The position numbers were made by a program, and so were the translations under genes. Below are positions 30,931-41,954 of a stretch of 64,000 bases of DNA, one piece after another. The DNA lies in NCBI GenBank assembly GCA_009192285.1, contig WBVU01000005.1, positions 2,560,731 to 2,624,730 of the forward strand, given 5' to 3'. Below the pieces are notes generated by a model, which did not search any database, was not told where the DNA came from, and worked only from the letters and a program-made list of their open reading frames with translations. This DNA comes from Morchella semilibera. Lineage: Eukaryota; Ascomycota; Pezizomycetes; Pezizales; Morchellaceae. How positions within the stretch are numbered: position 1 is the first letter of the stretch; each line of letters opens with the position of its first letter.

Positions 30931-31039
30931 CCAGTGCGGTTGCTGAGGCAATTGCGTCGTCAGCAGTGGAAGTTAACGTTATTGAAGTAATTAACCCCAG
31001 TCCTTTTTTGATAAGTGACTGAAATGAAAGAAATTTTAG

Positions 31040-32685
31040 ATGGGAAATCGTACATCGTCGAAGCCAACAAAAAATCCATCGAGCGCTCCACAAAGACCGC
31101 CGATGACTCCTGTGGACCCAGCGATGGCTCCTACTGCTACCCCCAGAAGACTGACTGCTTTTAATTACTCTTCATCTTTTCGTTTCCCGCCCCCTTCCTC
31201 TTCTAGGTTTGGAGAATCGTCACCAACACCAATGGCATTGAATCCTGGATCCATGCCACCAAGCGATGATAGCTCCTGGGGCGGTTCTACGGGCTTTGGG
31301 ATTAGCTCTCAAATGCCTCAAAGAATGGAGCCATCCCCACTAGGGAGACCACCTCGGAATAACGATACAGCGAACTCTAACTATCTGTCGCCTTCACCTT
31401 CTTTACCTCCGCCCCACGATGACGACAGGTATCATTACCAAACCCCTGAAAGCTCTCGTCAAGCCTCTTCTGGCCAGATACCTCGTACACCTGCTCCAAA
31501 CTCTAGAAGTGCGAGTGTGCTTCCTTTGGAAGCCCAAAGGATTGAGAAAAAGTGTAGTATATTGATAGGTGATCACACACTGTTTGAGGAGCCTTTTTCA
31601 AGCCCTGCGAGACTCTCGGTTTTGGAGGTGAATATGTGGGTACAAGCAAGTCGTAGTTTAGGAATCAGCGCAGAAATCGACGAGGTTATTATAAAACAGG
31701 TGGGTGTCCCCGAAGATCCCATGATGATAGCTCCTAGGGAACTGAGGAGGCCCCACAGGTTAGGAGCTTGCACTCCCGAGTGCGCTCACACCTGATGAGC
31801 GCAGTGAAGAAACGGCTAGCAGACTCTAGGATTTACGGAATTGCAAAGATTCGCACACAAGTGGAGAGGGCCGGGAGAGTTGACTATCTTTTGAGGAATG
31901 ATCGGTTCATCAGCCATCCAGCGCATTATGAGGTATATCCAAATTCTTGGGGACCACGGCGATAGCTCTAACAAGCCTTAGACGTCTAGCTGCAAATTTT
32001 TGGCTCCGGAGATCATCGAGGTTTTATACTATAGGTTTTTTGATGGGGCGAGGAGGCGAGGGTCCCGTGAACTAGATTTCCTTGACCGAATAAACTATAC
32101 GTTGATATGCCTGATAGCGACCGCCATTTGGCATGGGATTCGCGCATGGTCCACGGGGAATTATGTGGTGCCGCAAAATTTCCAGACTCAAAATGATAGT
32201 GTAGTGAGTAAGTATTTCTCATATCTCCTAGAGATATGGCGAGTGCTAACCGAGGTGTTACGAATGCTCTAGAAACCTTCACGAGGATGGTAAACACTTG
32301 GACGTCACGTAGTCGTTCCAACCAAGAGGGCATCTTGAAATTGATAAAGGACAATCTCCGAGACAAGGTAAGAACCCGATCTTAATCACCGGTTATAACC
32401 TAAACTAATGATTTGTAGATACAAGAGAAGAAGAGGGTCACGGTCGAGGATATCCCAGTCGAGGGTCTTAGCGAGGACGATGATGCTCTGGCGGAGGCTC
32501 TGGAAGCTCTCAGGAGTGCTCGGGGAGGCCAAGGCGAGAAATCTAAACCCGGAAAAACTAACCTTCCACTACACGGGCTTGAATATGGTACGGATGGAGA
32601 GCCGGACCTACCTGAAGAAGAAGAGGAAGAGATTGAGGAAATAGTGGAAGAGGGTGGAGAAACAACAGAAGAGGACCCTAACTAA
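31040..32685 (+). CDS. Fungal protein with a DUF6532-like domain, multi-exon
   Basis: Exons 31040-31699, 31759-31932, 31982-32256, 32313-32367 and 32419-32685 join in one frame of about 476 residues. The introns are GT..AG, 49-59 nt. The third, 32257-32312, has an unusual GTTACG donor and is the least certain. The first ~170 residues are Ser/Pro-rich and disordered. Then follows a helical region: RSLHSRVRSHLMSAVKKRL, LLRNDRFISHP, FLAPEIIEVLYYRFF, LICLIATAIWHGIRAW and STGNYVVPQNF. This pattern resembles the fungal domain DUF6532, whose function is unknown. The C-terminus is strongly acidic (EEEEEEIEEIVEEGG). The ATG lies only 109 bp after a Gypsy-C LTR, so the original promoter or first exon may have been displaced. 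No function is claimed. Confidence 0.65.
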
Positions 32686-32836
32686 AATAACGAGATCTCT
32701 GAGAGGTATGGGGAAGTCTGTAGAGATAGTAATAAGACCTTATGTATTATTATAATTATTATATAGTGGCGAGACCATAAGTGAATATATCCATACCATT
32801 CGAGGAACAGAAGAGGCCTCTGAAAGCTATCGTGAG
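32686..32836. other. Spacer, AT-rich
   Basis: Short 3' flank of the preceding gene with an AT-rich run near 32745-32765. No feature recognised. Confidence 0.4.
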
Positions 32837-34318
32837 GTGAATAAATACATGAAAAGCACCAACCAGCACCAGGAGCTAGATGTGCGCGCCAGGGACTCCC
32901 CAGGCGCAATGGATGATGGAAAGTATATTAGCAGGGGAGATCGGGGCGGAAACGTGATGCCCAGGCGGAGCCAGGCGGAGCCAGGCGCAGGGTATCTCCG
33001 CCAGGGATATAGGTGCCCTTCCAGGCGTTACCTGAGAGAAAACCAAACTCCTGGCGCTAACCGAGGTTGGGATTTAGTTCAGGGCTCTCAGGGCGTTGAA
33101 AGCCTCGCCCGGAGCGCCCGGAGGTTTGGCGAGGATCTCAGGAGAATGGGTTTTTATCCGGTGCGCCCTCAGCGCCCTGAGCGCCTGGAGCGCCCGGCGA
33201 AATCGGCAGGTTTGCTGATGAAGCTCGTGAAGAAGAGCGAGCTAGCAGTGGGAGATTTGGTGATGCTTCTGGATAGCCATGTTAGGGCAAGCAAGGGAAG
33301 GAAGCTGCATGGATGTTGGAATGGTCCTTTCCGGGTCATGGGAAAGACTCAAGGATCCGCATACATTATACAGCATCCATATGCAGAAAGACCATTTCCT
33401 GGAACTCATCACAGGGATTGTCTCAAGCTATACATCCCGCGTCCACCCAGGCTGCAGAGAATAGAAGGAGGGGTTGAGGATCTGGTTCAGCCGGAGGGAA
33501 GAATAGGATTGAGGAGGTATCAAAGGAGGATTTATAAGGGACTGATGGGATTGGTGTGAGGAAGAGGTGTGCAGAAGTGTCCCGGCGTCTTGGCATCGGT
33601 CCCGAAGATTTGGTAGCCGAAGTGCTGTTGTGTTTGTTCAGGAAAGATTAAGCGATAGAGGGGTGTGCTAAGGGAGGTTGTCGTCATAAGTTTCTAGGAG
33701 GTTCGATGGCGTGATGGATTGGTAATGTAAATAGTAAAGATAGTGTGGAGGAATAGGAGGTGTGGTAGCGATGGTTTTCTATGGGATTCTGTGAGTGATA
33801 GGGTGAGTCATAACGGACTTGTGGAGGAGGGTTGTTAAATAGCGAGGATAGATGTTTTCCTTAGTTCTTTCTTTCTTTTCTCTCTGTCTCGTCTTTCTGT
33901 TATCCTGGTACATAGGAATCTACTCCTATTTCTAAGCCATAGCCTCTTGTACTAAAGACTCGATCCTCTGACAAGGGGAAACCTATAGTATCCTTCATTG
34001 TTCTCGTTGAGGTCCATTCGGTTCTCACCTTCCCTGCTCTGTGCTCTTGTGCCCTTGCTCTTGCCTTTGCCTTTGCCTGTGCCTGTGCTTGTGCCTGGCC
34101 GGTGTTGCCTCTGTCTTCGTCAGACCCCTCGCCGCAAAGACTGTGCTCCTCGAGCCCTTCTGCGTCATCATTGTCATCTTCTTCTTTGCGTCAGGCTACC
34201 CCGTCACAAGAAGGTGACGGAAAGGAATGAGGAGTATGGTTCTATGGAGGGTGGAGAATCCATTTTTAGGGGGATGGGGACTGTTAATTTGAGGAACTTG
34301 CGAAGCAGACTTTTTTAA
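32837..34318 (+). pseudogene. Gypsy integrase C-terminus (Gypsy-F) split by LTR-A
   Basis: The frame 32837-33559 contains, from about 33215, the integrase C-terminal GPY/F-like domain: ELAVGDLVMLLDSHVRA, CWNGPFRVMGK and HHRDCLKLYIP. After the LTR-A insertion at 33578-34208 the pol end continues as GMGTVNLRNLRSRLF to a stop at 34318. The catalytic core is absent. The 5' part, about 32880-33205, is GC-rich with repeated CCAGGCG and GCGCC words and does not look like integrase, so it may be inserted or rearranged DNA. Confidence 0.7.
33578..34208 (+). repeat. Solo LTR-A, reference copy, TSD AGAAG
   Basis: The cleanest LTR-A in the window: 631 bp from TGTCCCGGCGTCTTGG to CCGTCACA, flanked on both sides by AGAAG. 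It has a GTTAAATAGCG box about 270 bp in, a CTTTCTTTCTTTTC pyrimidine run after it (likely transcript start region), and a CTTGCCTTTGCC array near the end that produces spurious Leu/Pro-rich ORFs on the plus strand. Confidence 0.95.
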
Positions 34319-34787
34319 TATTTACATATTCGGGCAGGGAGGATCTTTGTTGTGGGTTCCCGTTGCTCTCGGGACGAGAGCAATTGCGTAGGGTTCCGTT
34401 GTGGGTTACGTGTAATTGTACGTGGTATAAACTATTAAAAGGATAGGTGGCCAAGACCTGTATTACTTAGACCAAGGAGCCACTGTACTTAGAAGATAAT
34501 CAATCACACACGCAAGATATATGCCCAACACCACATTACAAGATAATAACTTGCATAAATAAAGCTTGGTCCGAGGAACTATGAGTGGCATTGTCAATTC
34601 ATACTAGGCCCGTACCCAGCCATCCTACGGCTAGCAACAAGCTGTTCGTAGGGGATGGGTACTAGACTAATTCGCGCTTGAATCTTTCCAAAGATGTTAG
34701 TTACCCTGGCTAAAAACTCAAAAAAACATTTAAAATAATAGGATATTTACAATATGATTATATTCTATAAATTTATTTATTTTGAGT
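34319..34787 (+). repeat. Probable Gypsy-F LTR, incomplete
   Basis: Directly after the pol stop a purine tract (GGGCAGGGAGGA) is followed by TGTTGTGGGTTCCCG, the expected order of polypurine tract and 3' LTR start. The LTR end is not recognised. No gene is visible up to 34787. Confidence 0.45.
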
Positions 34788-35607
34788 TTACTCAACCGCC
34801 TTGAAGCTTTCTCCAAGCTGCACAATGGAGCGGTCATAAACCCTTGAAACCTCAATTTCTAACTCCTCATCATCGAGGGACTCTTCATATCCGTCAACCT
34901 CTGTATCCATTTCTGCGTCGAGGTCTGTTTGGGCGCCTTCCTCGCCAAGGACCACCGCACTCTTCATGGGTGAATCAGGTGCTCCCCTCCCCCGCTCCAA
35001 TAGTTTCACCACATGTAATCTTGTTCTCTCAATTACGCTTTTTAGCCGTACCTTTTCTGTCATGTTCATTTGATGTGCTGGAGATACGTGGAGAGTCATA
35101 GATGGGTCCACCGATAATCCAGCTATAAGGTTGTAAAAGCATCTATCAAATGTGTCCAATAGACACAATGTGGCTTTGAGATCAGTGGGAAACGATGCAA
35201 GGTAATCGTTGAAAGAGTTCGCCATCTGAAGGATATAATGTATTTGCAGAGTTGCTTCACCAGGTGATGTAATTAGCAGAGCTCCTATAGAAATATGTCT
35301 CCTGAGAACAAATTTGGGGCGTAGTAGGAACGAAATCGAGAGACAGACGAGTCGAGGAAACCCAAAGTACATCTACCAACCTCTCAAGATCTTGGGCGAT
35401 TGTTTTTATATCAAAGTAGCCACCCTCATGAAATTTTTTAGCATGTCTGCGGGAAACTTCAAGGAGCTGAGCATCGAGATATGCTATTAGATTGGATTCG
35501 GGGCGAGAGCCCGGCTTTAGCGGACCGGATGGGCGGGGACGCGGTAGAGTGTGATATGAGATTGTTGAAGCGGTTGATAGAGAGGGTGAAGGCAGCGGTG
35601 AATACAT
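34788..35607 (-). CDS. Conserved fungal protein, '(Dmc1)-labelled' family, two exons
   Basis: Exon 1 (35607-35349) and exon 2 (35254-34788) join across a 94-nt GT..AG intron to give 241 residues. The intron ends were chosen because they give VLWVSSTPTLQIHYIL in frame. The core reads NLIAYLDAQLLEVSRR, DLERLVDVLWVSSTPTLQI, FPTDLKATLCLLDTFD and VRLKSVIERTRLHVV. This is a family widespread in filamentous ascomycetes that, as far as I recall, is often annotated 'meiotic recombination protein Dmc1'. No Walker A or B motif or other RecA feature is present, so that label is not supported here. The protein is mostly helical with an acidic C-terminal region (DEELEIEV) and no signal peptide or membrane segment. 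Cellular role unknown. Confidence 0.8.
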
Positions 35608-36727
35608 GATTCCTTGCAGGGTGAGGGACTCCTTAGAGGGGGTGGTGCATACGCATTTGTAAATGGAGTTATCATGATGTAGGGAAGGGTCTAGGGCTGG
35701 GGGCCAAGGGCCTAAGCCCTTGTAATAAGCGTACTCGATCAGTGGAGATATATTTTTCGAAAGAGATTACACTTTTTCTTTTCCTCAACACCTGCTGAGC
35801 TGGCGCGCTCACTGTCTCGAGCTTAATCATTCGAATTCTACTATTAAGGGGAGACAAGGACAAAATTTATGTAATCATGTTATAGTAGAGAAGTTCAATC
35901 CTTCGTAAGGAGGTTCTTGTGAGAGAGTTCCCCCTACGAGAGAGTCCTTCCAGTCCACTGTATCCTCTGCCAAGATAAGCTAATACAAATGAGGTTAGAG
36001 TAGAAACTTACAGGTCCCTTCTCCCATAAAAGACATCGTGTTCCCGTGTTTCTCTTGAATTTACTTAACACCCCTCAATAATCTCACCTCTTATTCCTTC
36101 TTTGAATAATAAAGTGTAAGAAGAAGAAAAATCCAGTAAACGCAAAGGGAAATCAATGATGGAGAAAAAACTATGGGGAGGGAAAAAAAAGAGAAAGAAA
36201 AAAAGAACTTAGAAAAAAACATTTATGGTCTTAAAGGTGACAAAAATTGGATCACTTATAACTTTTAAACTAGGTAAGAGGTCAAAAATTTGTGAGGCCA
36301 AATTGTGAGTATAGATATGGTAGTGTGACAGGGCTCTGCCTCTACTAAACAAAAGAGTAGGAAGCAAGAGGGCCGGTAGAAGATAGAAGTTCAAGTTAGA
36401 TTTAAAGAGAGTAACAATTCTTCTTTATGAACTTAGAATAATCTTAAGGGTCTTCTTCCATTTATTACAACAGATAAATACCTATATCTCTCTATTTCCT
36501 GCCTCTGATCCACCACTTTTACTAATTTCTAGTAAAAGCTCTGATCTGGATCAGAAACAATTCCTCCACTACCCCAATTCTTCCTAAACGTTAGCGGGTA
36601 CCCCTAGCCCTAAAGCGAGTACTCTTAATTAGGATTAAGAGTTATCTATAGCGTGGCAGTTACACAGCTCTGGGCATGCATTAGTTGAGTCTCCACAAAA
36701 ATAATCTAGTCAATGTGGTTGCACAGG
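35608..36727. other. Upstream flank and AT-rich spacer
   Basis: Contains the 5' flank of the minus-strand gene. From about 36115 to 36230 there is a purine-rich run (AGAAGAAG, GAAAAAAAAGAGAAAG) similar in character to LTR transcript-start regions but without identifiable ends. No gene recognised. Confidence 0.4.
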
Positions 36728-36852
36728 TGTGATGGAGTAACCCGACGCAAAGTAGAAGATAACATTGATGACGCAGAAGGACTCGAAGAGTACAGCCTCT
36801 GTGACGAGGAGACCGAGGAAAACAGGGACAACGCCGGACAGGCACAAGCAGA

Positions 36853-36989
36853 CATCAGCAAGACTTCATTTGTCTCCTGATGTCTCCTGAGCCTCAGGAG
36901 ATTCAAAAAATATTCAGGAGTCTCAGGAGACTCTCAGAAGACCTGGGAGACTGTTGGGAGACTCCAATCACAAGTTGAGTTTGCTGATG
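36853..36989. mobile_element. MITE-1, 137 bp
   Basis: Ends CATCAGCAAGACTTC and GTTTGCTGATG. Flanks GA and CA match the host LTR's CA with one change. Confidence 0.85.
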
Positions 36990-37120
36990 CAGGCACCGGC
37001 GAAGGCAAAGGCAAAGGCAAGGGCAAAGGCACAAGGGCATAAGGCAGAGAGGGTAAGGGCCGGATGGACCTCAACGAGAACGATAAGAAGTGCTATAAGT
37101 TTTCCTCTTAAAGGGGATGA

Positions 37121-37257
37121 CATCAGCAAACTCAATTTGTGACTGGAGTCTCCCAACAGTCTCCCAGGTCTCCTGAGAGTCTCCTGAGACTCTGGGATAT
37201 TTTTTGAGCCTCCTGAGGCTCGGGAGACATCAGGAGACAAATCAAGTCTTGCTGATG
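37121..37257. mobile_element. MITE-1, 137 bp, TSD GA
   Basis: Ends CATCAGCAAACTC and CTTGCTGATG in the opposite orientation to the copy at 36853, flanked by GA on both sides. Confidence 0.85.
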
Positions 37258-37662
37258 GAGGTCTTGGAGGCAAGAAACTATGGCTTGAATAATAGGAGTA
37301 TATTCCTATATACTGAAATAACAGGAAGACGAGACAGAGAGAAAAGAAAGAAAGAACTAAGGAAAACAATATCTACACCCGCTATTTAACACCTCTCCTA
37401 CCCCAGTCCGCTATAACTTACATATTCACTCATAGAGACTCATAGAAATCCATCGCAACCACACCTTATAATCTCCCCACTATCTTGCCAATTCCTATGA
37501 CCAATCCATCACGCCATCGAACTTCATAGAACCTAATGACGACATCCCCACCTCGTCTCACTCCATCGTCGTTTATTATAACTCCATCCGTCACAACAGC
37601 ACTATGACTACTGAACCATCAGGATCGATACCAAGACGCCGGGACAACAAGTAACCTATTAT

Positions 37663-38949
37663 TGTCCCGGCATCTTGGCATCAGGCCCGGGGATTTGGTA
37701 GTCGAAGCGCTGATGTAACTAATAGAGAAGAGTTAAGCGAGCAAGGGGTGTGCTGAGAGGAGGGTATCGTCATGGGGTTCCAGGAGGTTCGATGGTGTGA
37801 TGGATTTGTAATGGAAATAACGGAGATGGGGGGGAGGGATACGAGGTGTGGTAGCGATGGATTTCTATTAAGTTCTATGAGCGAATGTGTGAGTTATTTT
37901 GGACTGGTGGAGGGAGAAGTGTTAAATAGCGGAGATAGATGTTTTCCTTAGTTCTTTCTTTCTTTTCTCTCTGTTTCGTTCGTCTTCCTGTCATCTCGAT
38001 ACAGAGTGTGACGGAGTAACCTAACGCAAAGAAGAAGATGACAATGATGACGCAGAAGGACCCGAAGGGCACAACCGAAGCGACGAGGAGACCGACGAAG
38101 ACAGAGGCAACGCCGAGCGGGCACAAGCACAGGCACCGGCAAAGGCAAAGGCAAAGGCAAAGGCAAGGGCAAGGGCACAAGGGCACAGGGCAGGAAGAGT
38201 GAGGACCAGATGGACCTCAACGAGAACGATGAGAGGTACTATGAGTTTCCTCCTTTGAGAGGACCGAGTATTTGGTATGAAGAGCTATGGCTTAGAAATA
38301 GGAGTATATTCCTATGTACCGAGATAACAGGAAGACGAGACAGAGAGAAAAGAAAGAAAGAACTAAGGAAAACATCCATCCCCGCTATTTAACACACCTC
38401 CTCCACTAGTCCGCTATGACTCACACTTTCGCTCATAAAACCTCATAGAAACCCATCGCTACCACACTTCGTAATCCTCCCCACCATCTCCGCTAATCTA
38501 CATTACCAATCCACCACGCCATCGAATCTCCTAGAACTCAATGACGACAACCTCCATCTCACACTCCCTATTCTCGCTTAACATTACTCTAACAACCACA
38601 ACCACGCATCGCCTACCGAACTGTCGGGACAGATGCCAAGACGCCGGGACACAGAGGAATATATTCTCATTCCCCAGCCATCATTCCTCGCACTCAAGAT
38701 CCTGTTCTCTTCAAGAGGAAAACCTACAGTACCTCTCATCATTCCCGTTGAGGTCCATCTGGTCCTCACTCTTCCCGCTCTGCGTCCTTGTGCCTTTGCC
38801 CTTGCCTTTGCCTTCGCTAGTGCCTGTGCCTGTGCCTGCCTGGTGTTGTCTCTGTCTTCCTCAGTCTCCTCGTCGCGCAGACTATATTCCTCGAACCCTT
38901 CTGCGTCATCATTGTCATCTCCTTTTTTGCGTCAAGTTACTCCATCACA
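37663..38949 (+). repeat. LTR-A split by an inverted LTR-A
   Basis: Starts TGTCCCGGCATCTTGG, breaks at 38006, resumes at 38652 and ends TCCATCACA. The outer flanks do not match each other (ATTAT against CTACG), so it is the end of a longer or rearranged insertion. Confidence 0.85.
38007..38651 (-). repeat. LTR-A nested in LTR-A, TSD CAGAG
   Basis: Complete minus-orientation LTR-A, start TGTGACGGAGTAAC, end GACGCCGGGACA, with CAGAG on both sides. Confidence 0.9.
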
Positions 38950-39958
38950 CTACGTGTCAGCGGAGATTCTATCACAACGGGACGAGGAACAAATTCTACA
39001 TACATATGCCTTCTTCTCGAAGCCTCACTCGCCTCCGGAATGCAGCTGTGAAATTTACGATAAAGAGTTGCTAGCCATTCTTCGTTGCTTTAAGTAATAG
39101 AGAACCCATTTGGAGACAGCTGAGTTCCAGGTTAAAGTACTTGCAGACTATTGCAATCTTGAGTACTTTATGTCAACTAACTTATCAGCAAACACAACTT
39201 GTGACTGGAGTCTCCCAACAGTCTCCCGGGTCTCCAGAGAGTCTCCTGGGACTCCTGGATATTTTTTGAGTCTCCTGAGGCTCAGGAGACATCAGGAGAC
39301 AAATGGAGTCTTGCTGATAAAGTTGTTGGGTTGGCGTCGGACTCGTTGGGCGGAGTTTCTGTCTCGATTTAGTTTCGTTATTCAGTACAGGCAGGGAAAG
39401 TGGGGAAGAAAAGTAGATATTTTGACAAGAAGGCCTAAGGATTCACCAAAAGAAGGGGATGAGAGGTTGGAGCAACAAAGTCGAGTGGTTTTGAAGAAGG
39501 AGAATTTGAATTTCAAGATAAGTTTGTTAGCGGGCTCTTTGGCAAATGAACCCGCTGGAGGATTCTCTCCCATACTTGATTTGTTTAACAAAGCTTACCA
39601 GTGTGACAGCTTCCCAACTAAAGTCTTATACATGGTCCGAGACGGCATTCAACAATCGAAAGAGATTTCGTTGGCTGAGTGCAAGGAAAGTGAAGAGGGA
39701 TTATTACTTTATCGAAATACACTTTATGTCCCTAATTATAACGAACTTAAACTTTATCTGCTATGGGAATATCATGATAAACCTCCTGCTGAACATCCTG
39801 GGAGATCAAAGACACGGGAACATTTTAGTCGAAGCAATTATTAGCCGTCCATCCGAAAAGATACAGATCGCTATGTTATGAATTGCCATATTCGCCAGTG
39901 GAGTAAAGCGAATCATAATCCTCTGCAAGGAATCCTACGACCACTATCAAAACCCAAA
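38950..39958 (+). pseudogene. Old gypsy pol, RNase H to integrase zinc finger (nest level 0)
   Basis: Coding similar to Gypsy-C pol but clearly diverged: [23 protein letters not shown], then, after a MITE-1 at 39183-39319, RTRWAEFLSRFSFVIQYR, PKEGDERLEQQS and LLWEYHDKPPAEHPGRSK. It carries stops and frameshifts throughout. It ends at ILRPLSKPK where Gypsy-C copy 2 is inserted. The same frame resumes at 46083 with RPWTDVTIDFVTG, proving that the two pieces were one gene. It belongs to another gypsy lineage than the three Gypsy-C copies. Confidence 0.8.
39183..39319. mobile_element. MITE-1, 137 bp
   Basis: Ends TATCAGCAAACAC and CTTGCTGATA inside the RNase H coding remnant. The flanking 2-bp duplication is not clear (CT/AA). 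Confidence 0.8.
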
Positions 39959-40459
39959 TATCACGGCTCCGCCTCCTGTACCCCGCCTTCCGCCAAGACG
40001 TCTTCGGAACAGGGTTGTTGGATAGTATCGGTCGATGTCGGACGCAGAATGCTGGATTAGGAAGGAGCTCGGGTGATAGAATGTAAGCGCTAGGAAGGAA
40101 GGGGTAATGTTGGGATAGAAGTATGGGTATTGGGAATAGTATGGGTGGTACGGAAGTGGGGGAGGTTCTATGAGATTCTATGGTTATGAGTCAGCGGTGT
40201 GATGGGGTAGTTGTATATATAGTGTTCGTTCTTTCCTATGTTTCTGTCTCTCTAGGCAACGTCTTCTTTCTGTTAGCAATATACTACTTTGGCTTCGGCC
40301 CTTCTGTTCCTGTCTTGTCCCCGAACCCGAACCTGAACCTGAACCTGAACCTGAATCTGAACCTGTCCCGCCTTGGGTATCTCCTGAGCCGACCCTGTCT
40401 CCGCCCTCGTCCCTGGATTCACTCCGTCTAAATCCTTGACCTGACTCCGCCCCGTTAGA
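39959..40459 (+). repeat. Gypsy-C copy 2, 5' LTR
   Basis: 501 bp, TATCACGG..CCGTTAGA. TATA box near 40212-40222, candidate transcript start AGGCAACGT at 40254-40262. Confidence 0.95.
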
Positions 40460-40461
40460 CT

Positions 40462-40470
40462 ACGTTGCCT
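40462..40470 (+). promoter_or_regulatory. Candidate self-priming binding site (copy 2)
   Basis: ACGTTGCCT right after the LTR is the exact complement of AGGCAACGT at 40254-40262. Confidence 0.5.
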
Positions 40471-40495
40471 CCCTTTTGGCTCCTGAGATACTACT

Positions 40496-41954
40496 ATGGC
40501 AACCTCCGGATCTTCGTTTACTATTGCCCCTCCACCTGTTATTACCGAACGCATCGCTAACAGCGATGTGGTTCCTGCTACTTGGGCTGCTCCCGAGGAT
40601 GTTCAAGCTTTTTCTAATCAATACGATCATGACAAGGCCCTTCTCTTTGATCTTCTGGGGTATAATATCTCTCGCATTAGACATGAGAGAGATTTGGCCC
40701 GTCTCGAGAGAGACACGGCCTTGAACACTGCCTCGGTTATCCCTGATCTTGAACAGCAAATCATGAACCTAGAGAACCAACTTGCGGAGGTCCGTCAGCT
40801 TAATACTTTGCTGTCTGCCCAGGCTCCTGCTCCTCCCGCTGTTCCTCCTGCTCCTCCCGCTGTTCCTCCACCTCCGGCCGCTCCTCCTGCTGCTCCTCCA
40901 GTCGTCCCTCCTCCGGCCGCTGCTGCTCCCCGATCCGAGAAAGTTCCTGATCCACCTAAGTTTGACGGTAAGCGAGAGGAACTTCGCCCCTTTGTTACTC
41001 AACTCCGTCTCAAGATGCTCGCCAACCATGATCGCTTCCCCGCTGCCCAAGCCCGCCTTGCTTATGCGATTAATCTTCTGTCTGGTCGTGCCCTTGCCCA
41101 GGTAATGCCCCTCGTTGTCGGAGGACGCATCGACCTGGAAGATATTGAGGCCCTGATTACCATTCTGGAAACCGCTTTTGGAGATCCAGATCGTATCGCC
41201 ACCGCCGAACGAGATCTCGAACGTCTTACCCAAGGCGGCCGAGACTTCTCCACTTATTTCGCTGAATTCCAACGATTGGCTGCTGAGGTCAGATGGAACG
41301 ATGAGGCCAAGAAACACGCACTTACTCAAGGCCTCTCCCGTGAACTCCCGCTCCGCCATGATCCACCACGATGTCCCTGCCGCTACGTCTGAATATGTTC
41401 TGCTGCTCCAAAAATTGGATAATAGACTCAGAGATGCTCGTGCCAGAGATCGTTCCTCTCCCTTTACCACCCGTCAGCCCTTTGCTTCCTCTACCCCTGC
41501 TCGTGCTCCTGCTTCCGCTCCTGCTGCTCCTACTCCTCACCCCTCTTATTCTCCAGGTGGTGCGGTGCCAATGGACCTCTCTGGTGCCCGCCGTCCTCAA
41601 CGACGTGGCCCTATTACCCCTGCTGAACGCGCCCGTCGTGCCGCTCAAGGACTCTGCATGTATCGCGGAGGTCCTGGGCATTTCGCTGCTGAATGTCCTG
41701 CTCGTCCTGTTGCCCGTCCTGCTCGTGTTGCTGCTACTTCTGAGGTCGGTGTACCTCCGGTTCTGTCTGGGGCCGGCGCGCCTCCTGTTGTTAATCAAGC
41801 TTCTCGTTCTTCTTCGTCTCCTGGTTATATGTTTGGATTTCCTTTTGGTGCTTCTTCTTCTCCCTCCGGTTCTGGTGCTTTGGGTTTGGGTTCTCCCGGT
41901 TCGATGTCTGCGACTGGCCCGGATCAGTCGGGTTTTCACGAGGACCTGTCTTAG
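40496..41954 (+). pseudogene. Gypsy-C copy 2 gag, frameshifted
   Basis: Same protein as the copy 1 gag and very similar to it, but with one extra C at about 41347 (GAACTCCCGCTCC against GAGCTCCGCTCC in copy 1) that shifts the frame in the middle of the capsid. Further on the zinc knuckle reads CMYRGGPGH, with the second zinc-binding Cys changed to Arg (TGC to CGC). The remainder then reads normally to TAG at 41952-41954. The single-base insertion might be a sequencing error; the Cys-to-Arg change would still be a loss. Confidence 0.85.
41930..41936 (+). promoter_or_regulatory. Candidate -1 ribosomal frameshift heptamer (copy 2)
   Basis: G-GGT-TTT in the gag frame, 15 nt before the gag stop. 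Pol is open in the -1 frame from here. Confidence 0.5.

Larger units (their letters stand above)
36728..37646 (-). repeat. LTR-A with two MITE-1 insertions
   Basis: Plus-strand start TGTGATGGAGTAAC, end AAGACGCCGGGACA. Flanks ACAGG and ACAAG are a 5-bp duplication with one transition. Two MITE-1 copies interrupt it at 36853 and 37121. Confidence 0.85.

Noticed and set aside
31700-31797. Reading exon 1 of the DUF6532-like gene straight through to the stop at 31795
   Set aside because: Splicing 31700-31758 keeps the frame and yields RSLHSRVRSHLMSAVKKRL, which continues the conserved helical region; the unspliced tail has no similarity.
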